DNA of 64,000 nucleotides from Acinetobacter celticus. GTDB taxonomy: Bacteria; Pseudomonadota; Gammaproteobacteria; Pseudomonadales; Moraxellaceae. The stretch lies in NCBI RefSeq assembly GCF_001707755.1, contig NZ_MBDL01000010.1, positions 390,951-454,950 of the forward strand. Reading direction: 5' to 3'. Of the stretch, positions 57,285 to 64,000 are shown piece by piece (the stretch's first letter is position 1; the number at the start of each line of letters is the position of its first letter). The notes under the pieces are model-generated. The model saw only the letters and a program-made list of their open reading frames with translations, ran no database searches and was not told the DNA's origin. The position numbers were made by a program, and so were the translations under genes.

Positions 57285-57819
57285 TATTGGTATTGATCCA
57301 GGTTCACGCCTAACGGGTTATGGAATTATTGAACATGAAGGCTCTAAACTGCGTTTTGTTGATGCAGGAACCATTCGTACTGAAACGTCAGAAATGCCTG
57401 AACGCTTAAAGCGCATTTTTGCGGGTGTCGACCGCATTGTAAAATTTCACGGCCCAACCGAAGCTGCTGTTGAACAAGTCTTTATGGCACAAAATCCTGA
57501 CTCAGCCTTAAAATTAGGCCAAGCACGTGGCGCAGCCATTGCAGCATTAACCAATTTAGATTTAAAAGTTGCAGAATATACGGCACGGCAAATTAAACAA
57601 TCTGTGGTCGGTTACGGTGCGGCCGATAAAGAGCAAGTACAGATGATGGTGATGAAACTGCTCAACTTAAGTATTAAGCCACAACAAGATGCCGCCGATG
57701 CTTTAGCTGCTGCCATTTGCCATGCCCATGCTTCAGGCAGTATGAGTAAACTAGCAGTACTCAATGCCTTAGGTGGAATGGCGCGAGGTCGCAGTCGTGT
57801 CAGCACCAGAAGGCGCTAA
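57274..57819 (+). CDS. ruvC: Crossover junction endodeoxyribonuclease RuvC
   Basis: A 181-residue Holliday-junction resolvase acting after RuvAB. Catalytic acidic residues are in [12 protein letters not shown] (Asp8), AAVEQVF, and [16 protein letters not shown]. Length is standard. It is not followed by ruvA-ruvB. Its upstream region appears to have been displaced by a cassette insertion. Confidence 0.96.
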   Translation: MSLIIGIDPGSRLTGYGIIEHEGSKLRFVDAGTIRTETSEMPERLKRIFAGVDRIVKFHGPTEAAVEQVFMAQNPDSALKLGQARGAAIAALTNLDLKVAEYTARQIKQSVVGYGAADKEQVQMMVMKLLNLSIKPQQDAADALAAAICHAHASGSMSKLAVLNALGGMARGRSRVSTRRR

Positions 57820-57877
57820 GCTGTAATTTATTGAATTTAGGTAATTCCATGATTATTCAAAAATAGTTATCAGCCTA

Positions 57878-58068
57878 CTATTTTAAATAGTCTTTCAAAT
57901 TCAAAACAGAAATATCTAATTCGATATAATCGACTTTAGAAACATTTGCATATACAGGGTCGATGAAACTTTGCTTTAATATTTTTGCACAGTTTCATTT
58001 GCGCCATATACAACTACTTTAACATCTAACCCACGCTCTAAACTTATCCTTATATTTGTAATTTCAAC
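57878..58068 (-). pseudogene. Frameshifted gene fragment downstream of nnr
   Basis: On the minus strand two frames join into a protein-like sequence: VEITNIRISLERGLDVKVVV with YGANETVQK, then after one frameshift ILKQSFIDPVYANVSKVDYI and ELDISVLNLKDYLK to a stop at 57878. Upstream an in-frame TAA precedes it, so it is a 3' fragment of about 63 codons. I do not recognise the family. Confidence 0.5.
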
Positions 58069-58090
58069 GCGGTCTTATTCATCCATTATT

Positions 58091-59548
58091 TTATTGATTG
58101 ACCACCTGATATACTGCTTGCGCCATATCCTGCGCTTGTAATCCTCGCATGCCTTGTTGCGCCAGATAATCCCCAGCCAAAGCATGTAAAGTAACAATTT
58201 CATGTACATGAATATTTTGATGAAACTGGGCCTTTAAACTGGCAATCATACCTGCAAGGACGTCGCCCATACCTCCCGTTCCCATACCTGCATTACCTGC
58301 TGTGCAAATCCATAATTGATCTTCTATAATTAGACTTCCTGCACCTTTTAACACCCATTGCCCTGCATATTTTTTCTGTAGTTGATGGACTGCGTTTATG
58401 CGGTCTGCCTCTACTTCTTGCGTCGTGATACCCAATAATTTAGCAGCCTCACCGGGGTGCGGTGTCGCATAGCTATTTACTTTCAATGGCTCAGGAAATA
58501 TCGCCAAAAACCATAATGCATCAGCATCTAATACCGTTTCTAGCGACGATTGCTGAATTAAAGGAAACCAGTTTTGAAACTGTTGTTTCGCCCAATCATC
58601 ACGACCTAAGCCCATCCCAAAACTTACTGCATCAACATGTGTAATGACAGCCTGAATATCGGCAGTGGAGAGTGCATTAATATCACGTAGCATTATGTTC
58701 GGTGCACGAGCCAAAATAGCCGTATGATGTTTGGCATCACATACAACTGTCACTTTGCCTGCGCCTGCATGAAATGCAACTTCAGCAGCCATCATTACCG
58801 CCCCACCCATTTCAGCATGTCCTCCCACAATGAGCACATGCCCATAACTTCCTTTGTGGCCAAAAGCTTGACGCTGAGGTAAAGACAGTTTATTTGATGA
58901 TAATTGAGCAATTGGCTTTAATTCTTGATCTATTGGAAGAATATCAATCACTTGAATCTGACCGCAAAATTCTTTCGCTTGTCCTGTAAATAAGCCTGCT
59001 TTTAAACCGAATACAGTTAAGGTGTAATCGGCTTTTATAGCACAAGGCAAAGGTTGCCCTGTATTGGCATTTAAACCGCTGGGAATATCCAGAGCAATTT
59101 TCAAACCTGTTTGTGCATTAATATTGTGTATAACCGCCTGCCATTGATCATTGAGCTCACGGTTTAAACCAATACCAAACAAAGCATCAATATAAACATC
59201 GTACTGGCTATGAAAAGCAAAACCTGAAGTAATCTTTAAGTCCGCTTCACGTGCTTCAATTTCAGCTTGATACAAGTCTAGCGATGAGCCTAGCTCAACT
59301 GCATAAATATCCACAATAAACCCTGCCTGTAGTAGATATTTTGCCACCAAATAACCATCACCTGCGTTATTGCCCTTCCCACAACAGATGGCAATTTGCT
59401 GTATATCCTTGTTCTGAAAAATGGGGATTAGGCGCTGAGCTATTGTCCATGCAACTTGTTTCATTAGACCATAGGAACTATTTTGCTGCCCAAACCAGCG
59501 CTGTTCCCATGCTTGAATGTCCTGACTATGATAAACTGACTGTCGCAT
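58091..59548 (-). CDS. nnr: Bifunctional NAD(P)H-hydrate repair enzyme
   Basis: A 485-residue fusion: an N-terminal epimerase domain (CGKGNNAGDGYLVAKYLLQA, residues about 55-75) and a C-terminal ADP/ATP-dependent dehydratase (YATPHPGEAAKLLG, then GNAGMGTGGMGDVLAGMIAS). It repairs hydrated NADH and NADPH. GGAAGAAGA before the ATG at 59548 supports that start over a GTG ten codons upstream. Its start is 22 bases from the divergent queG start, so the promoters overlap coding sequence. Confidence 0.94.
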   Translation of the reverse strand: MRQSVYHSQDIQAWEQRWFGQQNSSYGLMKQVAWTIAQRLIPIFQNKDIQQIAICCGKGNNAGDGYLVAKYLLQAGFIVDIYAVELGSSLDLYQAEIEAREADLKITSGFAFHSQYDVYIDALFGIGLNRELNDQWQAVIHNINAQTGLKIALDIPSGLNANTGQPLPCAIKADYTLTVFGLKAGLFTGQAKEFCGQIQVIDILPIDQELKPIAQLSSNKLSLPQRQAFGHKGSYGHVLIVGGHAEMGGAVMMAAEVAFHAGAGKVTVVCDAKHHTAILARAPNIMLRDINALSTADIQAVITHVDAVSFGMGLGRDDWAKQQFQNWFPLIQQSSLETVLDADALWFLAIFPEPLKVNSYATPHPGEAAKLLGITTQEVEADRINAVHQLQKKYAGQWVLKGAGSLIIEDQLWICTAGNAGMGTGGMGDVLAGMIASLKAQFHQNIHVHEIVTLHALAGDYLAQQGMRGLQAQDMAQAVYQVVNQ

Positions 59549-59570
59549 TCTTCTTCCATCCAAATGGTTT

Positions 59571-60659
59571 ATGGTCACACCTGTTCAAGCAAAAATTCAG
59601 CTCAATCAAAATGATCCTGTAGCGCTCAAAGCGTGGATTAAGGCAGAAGCTTTGGCTTTAGGCTTTTCAGATTGTGTCATTGCCAAACCAGATGCTCAAG
59701 CAGAATTGCCACGGTTTAAGGAATATTTAAAACGTGGTTATCATGGTGATATGAAGTTTCTAGAAGAAAATCTAGAAAAACGTGCCGATCCGACTTTGCT
59801 CATTCCTGGGACAAAAAGCATCATTTGCGTGCGTATGGATTACTTGGTAGAAACCCCCAAGCCACGCTATGTACCATTAGAGCCTAATGCAGCCATTATT
59901 GCTCGCTATGCGCGTGGCCGTGATTATCATAAAACCATGCGTGGACGTTTAAAGACGCTTTCGGCAAAAATTCGTGAAAAAGTTGGCGATTTTGAGGCAC
60001 GTCCCTTTGCTGACTCAGCCCCTGTATTTGAAAAGTCTTTAGCAGAAAATGCAGGGATGGGTTGGACAGGTAAACATACTTTACTGATCCATAAAAAATC
60101 TGGTTCATTCTTTGTTTTGGGTGAACTATTCACTTCATTAGAGTTGCCTTTTGACACACCCACAACCAAGCACTGTGGATCTTGCACAGCATGTATTGAT
60201 ATTTGCCCAACACAGGCGATTGTCGAACCCTATATGTTAGATGCACGTAAATGTATTGCTTATTTAACTATTGAATATAAAGGTATTATTGCAGAAGAAT
60301 TACGCCGAGGTATTGGTAACCGAGTTTTTGGCTGTGATGACTGCCAACTGATTTGTCCTTGGAACAGTTTTGCCAAGAAAACCTCTATTGAAGATTTCCA
60401 CCCTCGCCACGGCTTAGACCAAGTGTCACTACTAGACTTATGGCAATGGGATGAAGCAACATTTTTAAGTTGTACCGAAGGTAGTCCAATCCGTCGCACA
60501 GGCTACCAAAGCTTCATGCGTAATATTGCAATAGGTCTAGGAAATGCAGACTTTTCGCCAGCAATTATTCAAGCGCTAGAGCAAACTCGTGAGTTACATG
60601 ATGAAATTGTGCAAGTCCATATAGATTGGGCAATTGCAGAACAATACAGTAAAAACTGA
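59571..60659 (+). CDS. queG: Epoxyqueuosine reductase QueG
   Basis: A 362-residue cobalamin-dependent [4Fe-4S] enzyme, the last step of queuosine synthesis in tRNA. The catalytic-type Asp148 is in PFADSAPVFEKSLA; cluster ligands are C202, C205, C208 and C212 (CGSCTACIDICP) and C228 with C255, C258, C262 (GCDDCQLICPWN). It is divergent from nnr, its frequent neighbour in Gammaproteobacteria. The ATG at 59571 gives an N-terminus matching the family. Confidence 0.95.
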   Translation: MVTPVQAKIQLNQNDPVALKAWIKAEALALGFSDCVIAKPDAQAELPRFKEYLKRGYHGDMKFLEENLEKRADPTLLIPGTKSIICVRMDYLVETPKPRYVPLEPNAAIIARYARGRDYHKTMRGRLKTLSAKIREKVGDFEARPFADSAPVFEKSLAENAGMGWTGKHTLLIHKKSGSFFVLGELFTSLELPFDTPTTKHCGSCTACIDICPTQAIVEPYMLDARKCIAYLTIEYKGIIAEELRRGIGNRVFGCDDCQLICPWNSFAKKTSIEDFHPRHGLDQVSLLDLWQWDEATFLSCTEGSPIRRTGYQSFMRNIAIGLGNADFSPAIIQALEQTRELHDEIVQVHIDWAIAEQYSKN

Positions 60660-60856
60660 GTCATCAATTCCAGTTTCTAAAACTAAAGCTCAAATCCAGT
60701 TCAACGTAAAGTTTGCAATATTTAAAACTTAAAGTGACAGAATTCCAGCAAAGTTGGTTTATCCAAAAAATAACTTTGCGATTAATTTAAAGAAAAAACC
60801 CTAGACTTTGCAACTAAATCTACAATCTTATAATTATAAGTCATTGACACATTCAA

Positions 60857-60904
60857 TCGATAGATACTATCGAAATTGACATTTTATGCCTTTGGCTTTG
60901 GCAT
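60857..60904 (+). promoter_or_regulatory. Candidate bioB promoter with overlapping operator palindrome
   Basis: A 17-bp palindrome TCGATAG-ATA-CTATCGA (60857-60873) sits just before TTGACA (60876-60881); a -10-like TGGCAT lies 17 bases farther at 60899-60904, and TATGAT at 60913-60918 is an alternative -10. The palindrome next to a -35 in front of bioB suggests repressor control. Which regulator binds is unknown. Confidence 0.45.
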
Positions 60905-60955
60905 GATTTCTGTATGATAAGCACCAAGAGATAACAATGATGATGGACAGCAATC

Positions 60956-61945
60956 ATGACTTTACGTAATGACTGGGCTCGCGAAGAGATTCAAGCTTTA
61001 TATACGCAACCTTTTTTAGATTTAGTTTTTGAAGCGCAGCGTGTACATCGTGAAAACTTTGATGCCAATGCCATTCAGGTCAGTACATTATTGTCAATTA
61101 AGACAGGCAAATGCCCTGAAGACTGCAAATATTGTTCTCAATCTGCACATTACGATTCAAATCTTGAAGCTGAAAAACGCATAGCTGTAGATAAAGTCAT
61201 TTCCGAAGCAAAAGAAGCGCTTGAATCGGGTTCTTCACGTTTTTGTATGGGCGCTGCATGGCGTAATCCTAACGAACGTGACATGCCTTATGTACTTGAA
61301 ATGGTACGTGAAGTTAAATCTTTAGGCTTAGAAACCTGTATGACTTTAGGTATGTTAAACCAATCACAGGCAGAGCGACTTAAAGATGCTGGGCTGGATT
61401 ATTACAATCATAATCTAGATACATCACGTGAATATTATTCACATATTATTAGCACCCGCACCTTTGATGACCGCTTAAATACATTAGATCATGTTCGTCA
61501 AGCGGGTATGAAAGTTTGTAGTGGTGGTATTGTTGGACTTGGTGAAAACCGCAATGACCGAATTGGTCTATTACAAGAATTGTCTACACTGCCTATTCAC
61601 CCAGAATCGGTACCAATTAATATGCTAGTTCCTATTGAAGGCACGCCTTTAGCCAATGTTGAAAAGCTTGATGTCACTGAATGGATTCGTACCATTGCAG
61701 TTGCGCGTATTATTATGCCAAAAAGTTATATCCGATTGTCTGCTGGCCGTGAAGCACTTTCAGACTCAGATCAAGCGCTTGCATTTATGGCTGGTGCAAA
61801 TTCGTTATTTTCTGGTGAAAAACTACTCACAACACCCAATGCAGGTGAAGGAAAAGACAAACAACTTTTTGATAAACTTGGATTAGTTGCAGAAAAAGCC
61901 AAGCCAAGTATTGCTGAACTTTCTTTAGATGCAATGGCAAGTTAA
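60956..61945 (+). CDS. bioB: Biotin synthase
   Basis: A 329-residue radical-SAM enzyme converting dethiobiotin to biotin. The SAM-cluster cysteines are C53, C57 and C60 ([13 protein letters not shown]), and [16 protein letters not shown] and [11 protein letters not shown] match family motifs; the Arg/Cys ligands of the [2Fe-2S] cluster lie within. GGA eight bases before the ATG at 60956 supports the start. It stands alone with its own terminator; other bio genes are not nearby. Confidence 0.96.
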   Translation: MTLRNDWAREEIQALYTQPFLDLVFEAQRVHRENFDANAIQVSTLLSIKTGKCPEDCKYCSQSAHYDSNLEAEKRIAVDKVISEAKEALESGSSRFCMGAAWRNPNERDMPYVLEMVREVKSLGLETCMTLGMLNQSQAERLKDAGLDYYNHNLDTSREYYSHIISTRTFDDRLNTLDHVRQAGMKVCSGGIVGLGENRNDRIGLLQELSTLPIHPESVPINMLVPIEGTPLANVEKLDVTEWIRTIAVARIIMPKSYIRLSAGREALSDSDQALAFMAGANSLFSGEKLLTTPNAGEGKDKQLFDKLGLVAEKAKPSIAELSLDAMAS

Positions 61946-61987
61946 AATATTACAGACCTGAAATTAGAAAAACCTTTCCTTTCAGTA

Positions 61988-62026
61988 ATGCCAGTCAGTT
62001 AAGAAACCGACTGGCATCTTCTTTTT
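61988..62026 (+). terminator. Terminator after bioB
   Basis: ATGCCAGTC and GACTGGCAT around a 13-base loop, followed by CTTCTTTTT, 43 bases after the bioB stop. The 267 bases between it and the next gene hold only a TTG-initiated minus-strand frame (62039-62242) that I reject. Confidence 0.85.
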
Positions 62027-62293
62027 AAATTCTAGACTTCATTTGATACGCAACAACGTCATTTGCAAAATTGGCAAGAAAAAAATCCTTGCCTTTTCAC
62101 AGTAAAAAAGCTCTTTAAGTGTATAAAGTGAATAGGTTTTACGGTGAGACAAATGAGAGCGAAAAATGTTTTCCTTGCTGATTTTCTTTTCATTTAGCGA
62201 AATAAAAGAGCCAAACGGTAATACTCCACCGTGAATAGCCAAAAAGTTAGAAAAAATTCTTACAAAAGGCCTTAACTCCTTAGCACTTTTCTT

Positions 62294-62539
62294 TTAAATT
62301 TTGTCCTGTGTATCTGTTTTAGCAAAATTATGAGCCGTAATTAAAATACCATAACTGGCATTTAAGTAATCACCTTCCATAATTTGGTCTTGCCCATTGG
62401 CATGGTAAACCACAAGTGTCTTCTGAATGGCATCATAGCTAAACGAGTCAAAACTGTCCTGATGGCAACATAACCAAGTTAAAGTATCGTTCAACTGATG
62501 ATCGACAATATATGTATTTTTTTGAAAATTTTTAGACAT
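62294..62539 (-). CDS. Small hypothetical protein
   Basis: An 81-residue ATG-initiated protein with no clear ribosome-binding site. The middle (DSFSYDAIQKTLVVYHANGQ) looks like a small beta-sheet domain, loosely like KTSC proteins. No membrane segment or motif is visible. Function unknown. Confidence 0.5.
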   Translation of the reverse strand: MSKNFQKNTYIVDHQLNDTLTWLCCHQDSFDSFSYDAIQKTLVVYHANGQDQIMEGDYLNASYGILITAHNFAKTDTQDKI

Positions 62540-62613
62540 GTAATAGACAGATAATGATTGAATTTTAGTAAGTTTAATCTCTTTTCTATATATCGGAAAG
62601 TTCCAATAAAAGA

Positions 62614-62637
62614 AGTGAGCTTGCGCTCACTTTTTTT
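62614..62637. terminator. Short terminator hairpin
   Basis: AGTGAGC-TTGC-GCTCACT followed by TTTTTTT on the plus strand and CTTCTTTT on the minus strand, so it can serve the 35-residue gene ending at 62636. Confidence 0.75.
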
Positions 62638-62743
62638 ATTTTGACACACCGCACTTTCGACATTCCTTGTGTGCGCCAATTTCTTCCATTTGCTCATATT
62701 CGTAAATATGCATACAGAAAATTTTTCTAAATAATTGAAGCAT
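62636..62743 (-). CDS. 35-residue CxxC small protein, DUF1660-like
   Basis: A short frame MLQLFRKIFCMHIYEYEQME followed by EIGAHKECRKCGVSK, with GGGAG ten bases before the ATG. A Cys-x5-12-His near the front plus a CRKCG end resembles small zinc-type proteins of the DUF1660 kind seen in prophages. A terminator overlaps its stop. The frame is short, so this is tentative. Confidence 0.5.
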   Translation of the reverse strand: MLQLFRKIFCMHIYEYEQMEEIGAHKECRKCGVSK

Positions 62744-63098
62744 GTTGTTAAAACTCCCGTTTAATTTTATAAAATTGCTTCTTGATATTTCATCCTGAAA
62801 TATTATGACTTTTGTTCAAAACCATATTTAATTTATTAACACATTTTTCCATTTAGTCAAATAAATTTCGTCTGATTTTGACCTAAATTAATGTAAACAA
62901 CTCCACAATTCCATATAAAAGTGATAATAAAATGTGTATATCTTGATAATCTGCGTATAAAATCCTATGATTATCCTTAAATAATTTTCTCAGTTATCTG
63001 AAAACAACATAGTAAAACAATAAGTCACTTTATAGCAGCTGGCTTCTACCACCGAGCTATAGACACATAAATAATGTCATTACATATTGAGAAACCAC
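62744..63098. other. Intergenic region with a possible tRNA-His 5'-half relic
   Basis: 355 AT-rich bases. On the minus strand, 63041-63066 reads GTGTCTATAGCTCGGTGGTA then GAAGCC, close to the acceptor, D-arm and start of the anticodon arm of tRNA-His as I recall it (GTGGCTATAGCTCAGTTGGT). The rest of a tRNA is absent. It may be a relic or chance. Confidence 0.35.
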
Positions 63099-63377
63099 AT
63101 GGCAACTTACCTCATTAGCTTAGAACAGCGTACTAAACGCGATTTCTCGGATCTGGATAAAAAAATCAGAAATTTAAACTAAATTGCGCTCGTTAATCCA
63201 GTGAAGTACGTTTGGATTCTTCATTCAATACAAAATTCTGAGGAAATTAGGGATGCTCTACTGGCACATATTCATGCCAAAGATTCATTATTTGTTATTC
63301 GTATTCACGCAGATGATTGGGCATCATGGAACGTACATAAAAATACGGAAGTGTGGCTGAACAAAGACATGATTTAA
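63099..63377 (+). pseudogene. Cas2/SinR-like protein gene interrupted by an in-frame TAA
   Basis: A 93-codon frame begins MATYLISLEQRTKRDFSDLD and continues to RNLN, then a TAA at 63180-63182, and carries on in the same frame as IALVNPVKYVWILHSIQNSE, EIRDALLAHIHAKDSLFVI and DDWASWNVHKNTEVWLNK. The N-terminal MATYLIS and the later ..EEIRDxL.. and KDSLFV segments match the small Cas2-fold family often annotated as SinR-like, found outside CRISPR loci. Only one stop separates the halves. No CRISPR repeats or other cas genes are near. Confidence 0.6.
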
Positions 63378-63401
63378 GAATAAACTTAAATTGTTTAGAA
63401 G

Positions 63402-63435
63402 CTAAAAGACAGTACAAAATTACACTGTCTTTTAG
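63402..63435. terminator. Hairpin after the Cas2/SinR-like gene
   Basis: Perfect 12-base arms CTAAAAGACAGT and ACTGTCTTTTAG, 24 bases after the broken gene's end. No long T-run follows, so terminator function is moderate. Confidence 0.6.
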
Positions 63436-63707
63436 AGTTGCACTTAAAACGAGTGTTTTAACGAACTTAGGAATTTGGTTTCATTGGATATTTGAGCCGA
63501 AATCTGAATTAGCTTGAATACAATGTTAGAGAGTCTTATTTCTCAAGCTAAGCATTTCTTAATATCATCCAATTAAAATCACATCCCCTACGACACCATC
63601 ATGAAGCATATTCATTAAATATCAAATACTTAAAATTAAATCACTTCAATTGGTATCGCATAACATTCATTTATAAAGCTCATAAATAATGAAATAAGCT
63701 CTATGTA
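63436..63707. other. AT-rich non-coding stretch before prpC
   Basis: About 270 bases (330 from the previous gene end) with no ORF or repeat that I can support, downstream of prpC on the minus strand. Confidence 0.4.
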
Positions 63708-64000
63708 TTAAGCTGCAAATTTACGATCCGCAATAGGTACAACTTTACGCAGTTCAGGCCCAGTATAATCTGCACTTGGGCGAATAATACGGTTGTCTGC
63801 ACGTTGCTCCATGACATGTGCAGCCCAACCTGTCACACGACTCATCACAAAAATTGGCGTGAATAATTTGGTTGCGATGTCCATGAAATGATAAGCTGAT
63901 GCATGGAAGAAGTCTGCATTACAGAACAATTTCTTCTCACGCCACATCACTTCCTCACAGCGTACTGAGACTGGATAAAGTACAGTATCGCCGACATCTT
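63708..64000 (-). CDS. prpC: 2-methylcitrate synthase, C-terminal part (cut by window)
   Basis: The minus-strand frame is open through the window edge; the last 97 codons read DVGDTVLYPVSVRCEEVMWR, then FCNADFFHASAYHFM and MEQRADNRIIRPSADYTGPE to the end. This is the C-terminal end of citrate-synthase-fold enzymes and best fits 2-methylcitrate synthase of propionate catabolism; ordinary GltA ends differently. The apparent start at 63950 is internal. Confidence 0.85.
   Translation of the reverse strand, partial: DVGDTVLYPVSVRCEEVMWREKKLFCNADFFHASAYHFMDIATKLFTPIFVMSRVTGWAAHVMEQRADNRIIRPSADYTGPELRKVVPIADRKFAA

Noticed and set aside
62039..62242. 67-codon minus-strand frame as a gene
   Set aside because: TTG-initiated, no ribosome-binding site, unfamiliar composition, and directly behind the bioB terminator.
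63099..63377. Cas2-like gene as part of a CRISPR-Cas locus
   Set aside because: No cas1, other cas genes or repeat array are seen, and the family also exists outside CRISPR systems.

Overview
This window looks like a chromosomal segment of an Acinetobacter species (Moraxellaceae, Gammaproteobacteria). The DNA is visibly AT-rich, Hfq carries the long glycine-rich tail typical of that family, and the gene order mixes Pseudomonas-like blocks (holB-pilZ-tatD, exbB-exbD-lpxK-kdsB, amgK-murU beside lptD-surA) with an anthranilate dioxygenase locus of the Acinetobacter type. No rRNA, complete tRNA, CRISPR array, insertion sequence or prophage is visible. Most of the window is housekeeping chromosome, and the unusual material sits in the gaps between genes.

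Layout. 1-4882: aromatic catabolism (antA truncated by the window edge, antB, a decayed antC, an aromatic-acid MFS transporter, an AraC-type regulator). 5506-12450, minus strand: lapA, ihfB, rpsA, cmk, an SRPBCC protein, tadA, an acyl-CoA hydratase/hydrolase family gene, ung and a QueD-like gene. 12574-15164: type II secretion minor pseudopilins gspH-I-J-K. 15174-24922: a long minus-strand run of tetR, tatD, pilZ, holB, kdsB, lpxK, msbA, exbD, exbB, parB, parA and rsmG, often with ATGA or TAATG junctions. 25008-26710: murU and amgK (cell-wall sugar recycling), divergent from lptD-surA (outer-membrane assembly). 30728-34761: tsaE-mutL-miaA-hfq. 34893-38157: two pseudouridine synthases, an orphan RelB-like antitoxin, a GNAT acetyltransferase and a UPF0756 membrane protein. 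38387-46455: metR, a K+ channel with a zinc-ribbon tail, a Pif1-like helicase, a large PcfJ-domain protein and a FabH-type ketosynthase. 46486-54557: hrpA, ahpC, an exported Ntn hydrolase and several very small genes. 54545-61945: a LysE exporter, fxsA, a small cassette inserted in front of ruvC, ruvC, nnr, queG and bioB. 61946-64000: small and broken genes, then the C-terminus of prpC.

The strongest unusual signals are: (1) antC is a pseudogene split over several frames, while antA, antB and the transporter look intact as far as seen; (2) the ruvC ribosome-binding site and start are duplicated about 1.27 kb upstream, bracketing a cassette of three unrecognised ORFs including a lipoprotein; (3) a Cas2/SinR-like gene is interrupted by one in-frame TAA, and just upstream lies a short stretch resembling the 5' half of a tRNA-His; (4) a co-oriented PcfJ-domain protein and HTH-bearing Pif1-like helicase may form an uncharacterised two-gene unit; (5) nested inverted repeats between the UPF0756 gene and metR copy the end of metR; (6) nnr and queG start codons diverge only 22 bases apart. 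I did not find an obvious complete new multi-gene defence or biosynthetic system.
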